Assembly (NCBI GenBank): GCA_050187875.1
Contig: JBFWXB010000010.1
Span: 1-64,000 of the forward strand
DNA: 64,000 nucleotides
Direction of reading: 5' to 3'
Source of the DNA: JAFKKS01 sp050187875
Lineage (GTDB): Bacteria; Pseudomonadota; Alphaproteobacteria; Rhizobiales; Xanthobacteraceae
Shown here in pieces: positions 44,309 through 52,124 of the stretch. Positions within the stretch are counted from its first letter, which is position 1; the number at the start of each line of letters is the position of its first letter. The notes below the pieces were generated by a model. The model had not been told where the DNA came from, made no database searches, and was given only the letters and a program-made list of their open reading frames with translations. Made by a program: the position numbers and the translations under genes.

Positions 44309-45946
44309 ATGGACAGCTTCGATTATATCGTCGTCGGCGCCGGTACGGCGGGCTGCGTGCTGGCGAACCGTTTGACCGAGGACGGAAAGTCGACCGTCTG
44401 CCTGCTCGAGGCGGGGCCGACGGACTGGCATCCCTACATCCATATCCCCGCCGGTTTCATCAAGACGTTCTACGACAAGCGCGTGAACTGGCTCTATTCA
44501 ATGGAGCCGAGCGAATGGACGGGCGGCCGGCGCATCCTGGCGCCGCGCGGCAAAACGCTCGGCGGTTCGAGCTCCATCAATGGCAACGTCTACAATCGCG
44601 GACAGCGCTTCGACTATGACGGCTGGGCGCAGCGCGGCAATCGCGGCTGGGGCTATTTCGACGTCCTTCCGTATTTCCGCCGGCTCGAGCGGCGTATCGG
44701 CGAGGGCGAGGACACCTATCGCGGGCGCGACGGCAGCCTGGTCGTGACCGACACAGAATACCGTCATCCGCTGTGCGAAGCCTTCATCGCCGGCGCGCAG
44801 ACGCTCGGCATTCCGCGCAACCCCGATTACAACGGTGTCACCCAGGAAGGCATCAACTACGCGCAGCGCACGATCCATGGCGGCCGGCGCATGAGCACAG
44901 CGCGCGCGTTCCTGCGGCCGGCCATGCGGCGGCCGAATCTGACGGTGCGCACGCATGCGCACGCGACCAATCTGATTTTTGAAGGCCGCCGCGCCATCGG
45001 CGTGCGCTATCTCAAAGGCGGGCGCGATGGCGCGCCGGCTGAGATCCGCGCGAACCGCGAGGTGATCCTCGCCGGCGGCAGCTTCAACTCGCCACAACTA
45101 CTGGAGCTTTCCGGGATCGGAGTGCCGGAGATTTTGCAAGCGCGCGGCATCGCCGTGCAGCATGCGCTGCCGGGTGTCGGTGAGAATCTGCGCGATCACT
45201 ACGCACCGCGTTTGGTCGCGCGCGTGAAAAACATCGACACCATCAACGAACGCGTGCGCGGGCTGAAGCTTGCGATGGAGGCGACGCGCTACCTGTTCAC
45301 ACGCACTGGCGTGCTCGCGCAGTCGCCGACGCTCGTCTACTGCTTCTGGCGCTCCGACCCGAGCGTCGAAATCTCCGACCTGCAGATGACGTTCACGCCG
45401 GCGAGCTATCGCGAAGGCGTGCAGGGGCAGCTTGAGACCGAGCCGGGCATGACGGTCGCGGCATGGCAGCAGCGGCCGGACAGCAAGGGCCATGTGCACA
45501 TCAAGTCCGCCGATCCGTTCGAGGCGCCGGCCATCCAGCCCAACTACTTGGCGGAGCCGGGGGACCGGCGCGTCCTCCTCGCCGGCATGCGGCTCGCGCG
45601 GCGGCTGTTGAAGACGAAGCCGCTCGAGCCCTATTACGATCGCGAGGACTTTCCCGGGCCGGAGGTGGAGAGCGACGATGCGTTGCTCGAAGCGGCGCGC
45701 GCTCGCGGTACTACGACATTCCATCCCGTCGGCACCTGCCGTATGGGACCGCAGACAGACCCGATGGCGGTCGTCGACGATCAGCTACGCGTCCACGGCT
45801 TCGAAAGTTTGCGCGTGATCGATGCTTCGATCATGCCGAGCATGCTGTCGGCAAACACGAACGCCGCGGCAATGATGATCGGCGAGAAGGGCGCGGACAT
45901 GGTCCGCGGCCGCACGCCGCCCGAGCCGATCATCGTGCCGGGTTAA
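44309..45946 (+). CDS. GMC family FAD-dependent oxidoreductase (choline dehydrogenase-like)
   Basis: The 545-residue enzyme is a glucose-methanol-choline oxidoreductase. The FAD motif YIVVGAGTAGCVLANRLTED is at residues 6-25, the GMC signature GGSSSINGNVYNRGQ near 88, and the active-site His in FHPVGTCRMG at about 472. ANTNAAAMMIGEKGADM closes the protein. It oxidises an alcohol to an aldehyde or ketone; choline-like, aromatic or polyethylene glycol-type alcohols are all possible. GAGGA just before the ATG at 44309 fixes the start. It follows the Lpt gene by 121 nt. Confidence 0.92.
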   Translation: MDSFDYIVVGAGTAGCVLANRLTEDGKSTVCLLEAGPTDWHPYIHIPAGFIKTFYDKRVNWLYSMEPSEWTGGRRILAPRGKTLGGSSSINGNVYNRGQRFDYDGWAQRGNRGWGYFDVLPYFRRLERRIGEGEDTYRGRDGSLVVTDTEYRHPLCEAFIAGAQTLGIPRNPDYNGVTQEGINYAQRTIHGGRRMSTARAFLRPAMRRPNLTVRTHAHATNLIFEGRRAIGVRYLKGGRDGAPAEIRANREVILAGGSFNSPQLLELSGIGVPEILQARGIAVQHALPGVGENLRDHYAPRLVARVKNIDTINERVRGLKLAMEATRYLFTRTGVLAQSPTLVYCFWRSDPSVEISDLQMTFTPASYREGVQGQLETEPGMTVAAWQQRPDSKGHVHIKSADPFEAPAIQPNYLAEPGDRRVLLAGMRLARRLLKTKPLEPYYDREDFPGPEVESDDALLEAARARGTTTFHPVGTCRMGPQTDPMAVVDDQLRVHGFESLRVIDASIMPSMLSANTNAAAMMIGEKGADMVRGRTPPEPIIVPG

Positions 45947-45949
45947 GTG

Positions 45950-46039
45950 TCGTCCCCGCGAAGGCGGGGACCCAGTAAACACCGACTGTGCGATTCATAA
46001 AGACAGGGACTACTGGATGCCCGCCTTCGCGGGCATGAC
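45950..46039. repeat. Composite REP-like palindromic element, copy 1
   Basis: Two hairpins face each other: GTCCCCGC-GAAG-GCGGGGAC (45952-45971) and ATGCCCGC-CTTC-GCGGGCAT (46017-46036), each with CCAGTA or TACTGG on its inner side. They lie between the convergent GMC and SDR genes. The reverse complement closely matches copy 2 at 59262-59354, including an internal TCCCTGTCT. Confidence 0.88.
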
Positions 46040-46042
46040 CGT

Positions 46043-46807
46043 TCACCCGCCACCGCCGTCGATTGTGAGCACTGTGCCAGATGTGTAGCCCGATCGCGGG
46101 CTGGCGAGGAACGCGGCGGCATAGGCGATCTCGGAGGGGTGTGCCGCACGTCCGAACGGCAGTTTCTTATCAAGCTCGCGCCAGCGCTCCGGGTCACCAA
46201 GCTGGCGCTGCGCCTGGTCGCGCAACAGCATGATGTGGCGGTCCGTTTCCGTGCCGGCCGGATTGATCGCAACGACGCGGATGCCATCGGCGGGCGACGC
46301 GCGGCCGAGCGCGCGCGTGAAGGCCATCAGCGACGCGTTGCCGGCGGCGCCGGCGATGTAGGTCGGCGGAAACTTCTCCCCGGCACTGCCGATGATATTG
46401 ACGATGACGCCCGACTTGCGCGCCGCCATCGACGGATAGATCGCGCGGGTGAGCGAGATGAACCCGAAGACTTTCAGGTCCCAGGCTCGCCGCCATGTCT
46501 CGTTGTCGACATCGAGAAGACTGCCCGGCGGGATTGCGCCGGCATTGTTGACGAGGATATCGACCGCGCCCACCTCTTTCGCGACGTTCCGCACCGCGTC
46601 TTCGCTTGAGAGGTCGGCGGAGATCGTCGCGATATCGACCTGACGCTTGGAGCGGATGGCATTCGCGGTGCCATCGAGCGCGGCCTTCTCTCGCGCAACG
46701 AGGACGAGGTCACAGCCTTCCTCGGCCAAGACATGGGCGATCGCCGCGCCGATACCTTTAGAGCCTCCGGTGATAAGAGCGCGCTTGCCAGCAAGCTGAA
46801 GGTCCAT
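46043..46807 (-). CDS. SDR family oxidoreductase lacking the canonical YxxxK
   Basis: The 254-residue protein has an SDR Rossmann fold with GGSKGIG near residue 15, NNAGAIPPG near 88 and GYTSGTVLTIDGGGG at the end. The catalytic region reads IIGSAGEKFPPTYIAGAAGN: Ser and Tyr are present but the Lys four residues after Tyr is Ala, and the Ser-Tyr spacing is short. Related proteins with YIAGSAGN exist, so this is a divergent subfamily rather than a mutation. Activity and substrate are uncertain. It converges on the GMC gene across repeat copy 1. Confidence 0.88.
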   Translation of the reverse strand: MDLQLAGKRALITGGSKGIGAAIAHVLAEEGCDLVLVAREKAALDGTANAIRSKRQVDIATISADLSSEDAVRNVAKEVGAVDILVNNAGAIPPGSLLDVDNETWRRAWDLKVFGFISLTRAIYPSMAARKSGVIVNIIGSAGEKFPPTYIAGAAGNASLMAFTRALGRASPADGIRVVAINPAGTETDRHIMLLRDQAQRQLGDPERWRELDKKLPFGRAAHPSEIAYAAAFLASPRSGYTSGTVLTIDGGGG

Positions 46808-47110
46808 TGGGAATTTCTTTCGCTGAAAGAGGGGGAAACGAAAAGAGCGTCACTGGCGCGCGATGGGCCGAAAAAAGGATCACGCTGCGCGCGGTCTCTT
46901 CATTTCGGCAAGATGCCTCGTCGCGGTCAAGCGGGACGATAGCCGTCATCGTCTGTCGTGCCGGATAGGCTGTTCAAACCGTTGACTTGGGGCCTTTTGC
47001 GCCCTCATCCTTAGCCGGATCATGAGCGGGTGCTTCGGCCTGCGGTCCCCTTCGGGGTAGCTCGCGGACCCGGTGTCCCTCAAGGGCGCACAGCGATTGC
47101 GGAGCTTGAT
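46808..47110. promoter_or_regulatory. Divergent intergenic region before the Liv-type operon
   Basis: This 303-nt gap lies between the divergent SDR and binding-protein genes and should contain both promoters. GGAG at 47101-47104 is the ribosome site of the binding-protein gene. I see no recognisable operator. Confidence 0.4.
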
Positions 47111-48274
47111 ATGACAACAATGTCCCGACGTCTTCACGTCCGCCTTTGGCTCGCGGCCGCGGCGCTGGCGCTCCTCGGCGCACCGGCGGACGGGTTGGCG
47201 CAAAGCAAGACGTCCGTGGTCATCGGTGTCGGCGGTCCTTTGACGGGCCAATATGCGCAATATGGCGCGCAATGGAAAAAGGGCTTTGACCTCGCGCTCG
47301 ACGAGATCAACGCGAACGGCGGCATCAACGGGCGCCCGCTCGAATATGTCTTCGAGGATACGCAGAGCGACCCGCGCCAGACCGTCAACGTCGCGCGCAA
47401 ATTCGTGTCCGATGATCGCATCGTCTGCGAGGTCGGCGACTTCTCCAGCGCCGCGTCGATGGCGGCGTCACCGATCTATCAAGCGGCGGGGATGGTGCAG
47501 TTCGGGTTCACCAATTCGCATCCGAATTTCACCAAGGGTGGCGACTTTGTCTGGAGCAACGCGGTCAATCAAGCGGACGAGATGCCGTTGCTCGCGGACT
47601 TCGTGCGCGACCTCGGCTTGAAGCGCATTGCCGTTCTCTTCATCAACAGCGACTGGGGTCGCACGGCGAAGGACATCTTGGAGAAGGCGGTGAAAGAGCG
47701 GGGCGGAGAGGTCGTCGGCGCTGAAGGCTACCTCGCTGACGAGAAGGACTTCCGCTCGGCGATCGTGCGCGTGCGCGACTCCAATCCGGACGGCATCGCG
47801 CTGATCTCATATTATCCGGATGGCGCCCAGATCACGCGGCAGATCAAGAATGCCGGCTTGAAGCAACCGATCGTTGCCGGCGGCTCGGTCTATTCGCCGA
47901 AATTCCTCGAGTTGGGTGGCGATGCCGTGAACGGCGTGCTCACCACCGTGCCTTTCTTCCCCGGTGACCCGCGGCCGGAGGTGCAGAAGTTCGTCAAGTC
48001 GTTCGAGGCGAAGTTCAAGGTCGAGCCGGACGCGTATAACGGCCGCGCCTACGACACCTTCATTCTCCTCGCGGATGTGATGCGGCAGTTCGGCATGGAT
48101 CGCAAAGCGATTCAGCAAGGCCTCACCAAGATCAAGGACGTGCCAAGCGTCGTCTACGGCCGGGTGACTTTCAATCCTGCGACACGTCGCGTCGCCAATC
48201 CGCATGTCAGCCGCATCATGGTCAAAGACGGCAAGTGGGCGGCGTGGGACAAGAGCGGCGTCGCTACGCGATGA
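47111..48274 (+). CDS. ABC transporter substrate-binding protein (LivK/HAAT type)
   Basis: The 387-residue protein has a signal peptide (about residues 1-32, ending GLAQ) and a type I periplasmic binding fold opening VVIGVGGPLTGQYAQYGAQW, followed by DEINANGGINGRPLEYVFED. It captures a branched-chain amino acid, amide or similar ligand for the LivHM-LivG-LivF importer. The ATG at 47111 has GGAG 6 nt upstream. It is the first gene of a plus-strand operon. Confidence 0.92.
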   Translation: MTTMSRRLHVRLWLAAAALALLGAPADGLAQSKTSVVIGVGGPLTGQYAQYGAQWKKGFDLALDEINANGGINGRPLEYVFEDTQSDPRQTVNVARKFVSDDRIVCEVGDFSSAASMAASPIYQAAGMVQFGFTNSHPNFTKGGDFVWSNAVNQADEMPLLADFVRDLGLKRIAVLFINSDWGRTAKDILEKAVKERGGEVVGAEGYLADEKDFRSAIVRVRDSNPDGIALISYYPDGAQITRQIKNAGLKQPIVAGGSVYSPKFLELGGDAVNGVLTTVPFFPGDPRPEVQKFVKSFEAKFKVEPDAYNGRAYDTFILLADVMRQFGMDRKAIQQGLTKIKDVPSVVYGRVTFNPATRRVANPHVSRIMVKDGKWAAWDKSGVATR

Positions 48275-48344
48275 TTGCGCCGTTGTCGCCAAATTTGAGC
48301 CAACACGGGCTCGCTTGGAACTCTGGCCTTGCAACGACCGCGGC

Positions 48345-48461
48345 CGAACCCCCTCTCCCCTGTGGGGCGAGGGTTGGGGTGAGGGGCGAGTGACTCTCGT
48401 CAGGCTCTCTCCCCTCACCCGGATCGCTTCGCGATCCGACCTCTCCCCACAGGGGAGAGGT
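48345..48461. repeat. Palindromic element between the livK-type and livHM genes
   Basis: Three folded parts are seen: CCCCTCTCCCC near 48350 with the related GGGGTGAGGGGCGAG arm downstream, CGGATCGC-TTC-GCGATCCG (48420-48438) and ACCTCTCCCC-ACA-GGGGAGAGGT (48439-48461). Elements of this CCTCTCCCC type are common in alphaproteobacterial intergenic regions. The position after the binding-protein gene may reduce read-through into the permease. Confidence 0.8.
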
Positions 48462-48535
48462 GACGCAACTCGCGATGTTTGCGCAACCATCATAGCGTGG
48501 GTTGGCCCGCGCGTTGCAGTGGCGAGCGTGACTTC

Positions 48536-50368
48536 GTGACCTCCTTTGGTCCCTGGTTCGACTACACGGTCAATGGGATCGTCGTCGGCAATATTTACGC
48601 GCTGCTCGCGGTCGGGCTGGCGCTGATCTACGGCGTCTCGCACCTGATCAACTTCTCGCACGGCTCGATCTATATGGTCGGGGCCTATATCGGCTGGCTG
48701 TGCATCACGTTCCTCGGAACGCCGCTGCCGCTCACCTTGCTGATCGTCGTTGTCGGTTCTGGCCTTCTCGGCATGGCGATCGAGCGCATTGCGCTGCGCC
48801 CGCTGCAAGGCTCGCCGCGCATCGCGCCGCTTCTCTCCACCATTGGCGTCGGCCTCGTGCTCGATCAGGTGGCGCAGCTTCTCTTCACCGCCGACCCGCG
48901 CGGCCTGCCGAGCCAGGTGCCGAACTGGCGCATCCCGATCGGCGGCGGCACGATCGGCGCGCTCGATCTCCTGATCGCCGGCATTGGCCTCGCCAGTGCC
49001 GCGCTTCTCTACGGCTTCCTGCGCTTCACCAAGCTCGGCTGGGCCGTGCGCGCAACCGCGCTCGACCGCGACGCCGCGCAGCAATGCGGCGTCGATGTCA
49101 ACAAAGTGAACAGCGTCGTGTTTGCGATCGCGGCCGCGCTCGGCGGCGTGAGCGGCCTGCTCGTCGGCATGTATTACAACAGCATCGACCCCAATATGGG
49201 GTACCAGGCCGGGCTCAAGGGGATCATCGCGCAGATGATCGGCGGCATGGGCAACGTGCCCGGCGCCATCGCTGGCAGCCTGCTTCTCGGGCTGGTCGAA
49301 AGCTATGGCATCGCCGCGTTCGGGACGAGCTATCGCAATCTCTTCGCCTTCGTCGTGATGATCCTCATCCTCGTGCTCAAGCCGAACGGCATTTTCAGCC
49401 GCGGCCGCGCGCTGCCGCCGGAGCCGCTGACGGGCACGTTCATCGCGCCGAGCAAGCCGGTGCACATTCCGCCTTGGGTCGTCCTCGCATGCGGCGCGGT
49501 GGCGCTGGCGCTGCCGCTGATCGTGAAGAACGGCTATGTCCTGCAGACGCTCGGCATCGGCTGGCTCTTCGCGGTGCTTGCGATCAGCCTGACGCTTGTT
49601 GCCGGCACGGCGGGCATGATCTCGCTTGGCCATGCCGGTCTTCTCGCGATCGGCGCCTATGCCTCGGCGCTGCTCGCGCTCGATCTGCAGATTCCCGTTG
49701 CTGCGGCCGTGATTGCCGCCGGGTTCATCACCGCGATGCTCGGCACGCTCATCATTTTCCCGGCGTTCCGCCTGCGTGGACATTACGTCACGATCGCGAC
49801 GCTCGCGGTCGGCGAGATCGTGATGCTCGTCATCCTCAACTGGGACAGCCTCACGCGCGGCCCGGTAGGGCTTACCGCAATCCCGCCGCTGTCCTTTGCC
49901 GGCAAGCCGCTCCTAAGCGGTATGTGGGTCTACGAGGTTTCCTTCGTCGCGCTGATCTTGCTGGCGCTGATGCAGCGCCGCCTTCTCGGCACGCATCTCG
50001 GCCGCACGATGCGCGCCATCCGCGACGATGACGTCGCCGCGCGCTCCTACGGCATCACCCTCGACCGCTACAAAGGGCTCGCCTTCGCCATCGCCGGATT
50101 CTCCGCCGGCATCGCCGGCGCGCTGCTCGCGCACATCTACTCCTATGTGAACCACGAGACGTTCACCGCGCAGGTTTCGCTTCTTGCGCTGACCATGGTG
50201 ATCCTCGGCGGGCTCGGCAATGTCGCCGGCGGCATCGTCGGCGCCATCATGCTCGTCAGCCTGCCGGAGCTGTTCCGGGTGCTCGCGGAGTATCGCATGC
50301 TGATCTACGGCGTCGCGCTCCTCCTTCTCATCCGCTTCCGGCCGCAAGGCCTGCTCGGGACCATGTGA
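48536..50368 (+). CDS. Fused LivH-LivM branched-chain amino acid/amide ABC permease
   Basis: The 610-residue protein joins two permease halves normally made as LivH and LivM. The N-terminal half (about 1-300) has VGLALIYGVSHLINFSHGSI and GLKGIIAQMIGGMGNVPGAI. The C-terminal half (about 310-610) has ISLTLVAGTAGMISLGHAGL and HYVTIATLAVGEIVMLVILN, with the ATPase-coupling RTMRAIRDDDVAARSYGI. The link is a short proline-rich segment (PPEPLTGTFIAPSKPVHIPP). The GTG at 48536 matches the LivH start. LivHM fusions occur in some importers of this class. The gene is uninterrupted, so this is not a frameshift artefact. Confidence 0.93.
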   Translation: MTSFGPWFDYTVNGIVVGNIYALLAVGLALIYGVSHLINFSHGSIYMVGAYIGWLCITFLGTPLPLTLLIVVVGSGLLGMAIERIALRPLQGSPRIAPLLSTIGVGLVLDQVAQLLFTADPRGLPSQVPNWRIPIGGGTIGALDLLIAGIGLASAALLYGFLRFTKLGWAVRATALDRDAAQQCGVDVNKVNSVVFAIAAALGGVSGLLVGMYYNSIDPNMGYQAGLKGIIAQMIGGMGNVPGAIAGSLLLGLVESYGIAAFGTSYRNLFAFVVMILILVLKPNGIFSRGRALPPEPLTGTFIAPSKPVHIPPWVVLACGAVALALPLIVKNGYVLQTLGIGWLFAVLAISLTLVAGTAGMISLGHAGLLAIGAYASALLALDLQIPVAAAVIAAGFITAMLGTLIIFPAFRLRGHYVTIATLAVGEIVMLVILNWDSLTRGPVGLTAIPPLSFAGKPLLSGMWVYEVSFVALILLALMQRRLLGTHLGRTMRAIRDDDVAARSYGITLDRYKGLAFAIAGFSAGIAGALLAHIYSYVNHETFTAQVSLLALTMVILGGLGNVAGGIVGAIMLVSLPELFRVLAEYRMLIYGVALLLLIRFRPQGLLGTM

Positions 50369-50371
50369 ACC

Positions 50372-51214
50372 ATGACGCCCGCGCTTGAGATCGAAGGCCT
50401 GACGCGTCGCTTCGGCGGCGTCACCGCCGTCAATGATTTTTCGCTCGCGGTGGGGCAGGGCGAGCTTGTAAGCGTCATCGGGCCGAACGGCGCCGGCAAG
50501 ACGACCGTGTTCAACCTCGTCACTGGCCTCGACACGCCGGACGCGGGCCGCATTCGCGTGTCCGGTGAGGACATCACCGGCTTGCCGGCGGAAGCGCTCG
50601 CGCCGCGTGGTCTCGCGCGGACGTTCCAGCATGGCCGCGTCTTCGGCAATCTTTCCGTGCTCGACAACGTTCTTGTCGGCGCGCATACGCGCCTGCATGC
50701 GGTGCGTCCGGCGTGGCCGTTGATCGGACCAATCGCGGAGACCGCGCTGGCGCTGGTGCGGCCAGGCGCGGTCAAGCGCGAGGAGGAGGCGTTGCGCGCG
50801 CAAGCCAAAGAAATCCTCGCGCTGTTCGGCGAGCGCCTGCTGCCACGCATCGACAACCCGGCCTTCAGTCTCTCTTACGCGAACCGGCGCCGCCTTGAGA
50901 TCGCGCGGGCGCTCGCGCTGAAGCCGCGCCTGCTGTTCCTCGATGAGCCGACCGCCGGCATGAACCCGACCGAGACGGCGGAAATGCTAGAGATCATTCG
51001 CGGCCTGAAAGGGGAGGCGCCGACGATCCTGCTGATCGAGCACAAGCTCGACCTCGTGATGCAGCTTTCCGATCGCGTGATCGTTATGGACGACGGCAAG
51101 AAGATCGCCGAGGGCTTGCCTGCGGACGTGGCCTCCGATCCCCGCGTGATCGAGGCCTATCTCGGCCACGGACAAGTCGGCGGCGCGCGGGCGTCGACGG
51201 AGGCTGTCAGATGA
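50372..51214 (+). CDS. livG: ABC transporter ATP-binding protein (LivG type)
   Basis: The 280-residue ATPase has Walker A GPNGAGKTT near residue 38, Walker B RLLFLDEPTAGMNP and the switch His in LLIEHKLDLV. The signature helix reads LSYANRRRLEIARAL, departing from the usual LSYGxQRR in three places, so activity should be checked. It begins 3 nt after the permease stop and energises LivHM together with LivF. Confidence 0.92.
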   Translation: MTPALEIEGLTRRFGGVTAVNDFSLAVGQGELVSVIGPNGAGKTTVFNLVTGLDTPDAGRIRVSGEDITGLPAEALAPRGLARTFQHGRVFGNLSVLDNVLVGAHTRLHAVRPAWPLIGPIAETALALVRPGAVKREEEALRAQAKEILALFGERLLPRIDNPAFSLSYANRRRLEIARALALKPRLLFLDEPTAGMNPTETAEMLEIIRGLKGEAPTILLIEHKLDLVMQLSDRVIVMDDGKKIAEGLPADVASDPRVIEAYLGHGQVGGARASTEAVR

Positions 51215-51363
51215 GTGACGTGACGCAAGCGCCTCTTCTTTCACCTCCCCCTGAAAGGGGGAGGTCGACCGCGCGGCGGTCGGGTGGGGGTCTTCTTATG
51301 CGACCCCCACCCCGACCCTCCCCCTGTCAGGGGGAGGGAGTAGAGAGAAGAGGCCGCGCGTGA
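51211..51363 (+). other. Small leader frame through a palindromic element, linking livG to livF
   Basis: An ATG at 51211 overlaps the livG stop (ATGA). It opens a 50-codon frame that crosses the palindromic element and stops with TGA at 51361-51363, overlapping the livF GTG (GTGA). The encoded peptide is arginine/proline-rich repeat sequence with no expected function. The geometry suggests it is the former livF start interrupted by the element, and that it may still carry ribosomes across to livF. Confidence 0.5.
51243..51338. repeat. Palindromic element inserted at the livG-livF junction
   Basis: Hairpins ACCTCCCCCT-GAA-AGGGGGAGGT (51243-51265) and CCCTCCCCCT-GTC-AGGGGGAGGG (51316-51338) flank a central fold in which GGGTGGGGGTC pairs with GACCCCCACCC. 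The element is distinct from the REP-like copies at 45950 and 59262. Confidence 0.85.
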
Positions 51364-52109
51364 ACCAAGAATTGCAAGCTGCGCCGGTTGCCGACACCAT
51401 CCTCGCGCTCGATTGTGTCAACACCTTCTACGGCCCGATCCAGGTGCAGTTCGATCTTTCGATCGCGATCGGGCGCGGGCAGATCGTGTGCTTGCTCGGC
51501 GGCAATGCCAGCGGCAAGTCGACGACGATGAAGGTGATCCTGGGGCTCGTGACGCCGCGCTCCGGCGCCGTGATCCTCGATGGCGCGCCGATCACGGGGC
51601 TGCCGACGCCGCAGATCATCCGGCGCGGGCTCGGCTCCGTGCCCGAGGCGCGGCGGCTCTTCGGTGGCATGACCGTGCGCGAGAACGTGCTGATGGGCGC
51701 CTTCACGCGCAACGACAAGGCGGCGATCGCCGAAGACTATGAGCGCATGATGACGCTCTTCCCACGCTTGAAGGAGCGCAGCCTGCAGCAGGCCGGCACG
51801 CTGTCCGGCGGCGAGCAGCAGATGGTCGCGATGGCGCGCGCGCTGATGGGCCGGCCGCGCGTCATCTGCATGGACGAGCCGACGATGGGGCTCTCGCCTC
51901 TGCACGTCGAGCGCGTGCTCGAGCTCATCAAGACCGTCAACGCGCAGGGCGTCACCATCTTCATGGTCGAGCAGAACGCGCATCTGGCGCTGCAGATCGC
52001 CGATTACGGCTATGTGCTGCAGACAGGGCGGATCGTGCTCTCCGGCCCGGCGCGCGAGCTTTTGAGCGATCCGAGAATTCGCGACGCCTATCTTGGCGGC
52101 GGCCAATAG
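51360..52109 (+). CDS. livF: ABC transporter ATP-binding protein (LivF type)
   Basis: The 249-residue ATPase has Walker A GGNASGKST (Ala-Ser in place of the common GAG), signature LSGGEQQMVAMARAL, Walker B VICMDEPTMGLSP and the switch His replaced by Gln in MVEQNAHLAL, as is normal for LivF. It starts with GTG at 51360, preceded by purine-rich GGGAGGGAGTAGAGAGAAGAGG that comes partly from the palindromic element. The N-terminal ~15 residues (NQELQAAPVADTI) are less conserved, in line with a rebuilt start. Confidence 0.92.
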   Translation: MNQELQAAPVADTILALDCVNTFYGPIQVQFDLSIAIGRGQIVCLLGGNASGKSTTMKVILGLVTPRSGAVILDGAPITGLPTPQIIRRGLGSVPEARRLFGGMTVRENVLMGAFTRNDKAAIAEDYERMMTLFPRLKERSLQQAGTLSGGEQQMVAMARALMGRPRVICMDEPTMGLSPLHVERVLELIKTVNAQGVTIFMVEQNAHLALQIADYGYVLQTGRIVLSGPARELLSDPRIRDAYLGGGQ

Positions 52110-52124
52110 GCGTAAAAGCAGATC

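Noticed and set aside
47807..49783. A 658-codon minus-strand frame over the livK-type and livHM genes.
   Set aside because: The protein is charged, low in complexity and spans a palindromic repeat. It is an antisense shadow of two certain genes.
48536..50368. Assembly error joining livH and livM.
   Set aside because: The frame is continuous with a sensible proline-rich linker and both halves are complete; fused forms exist.
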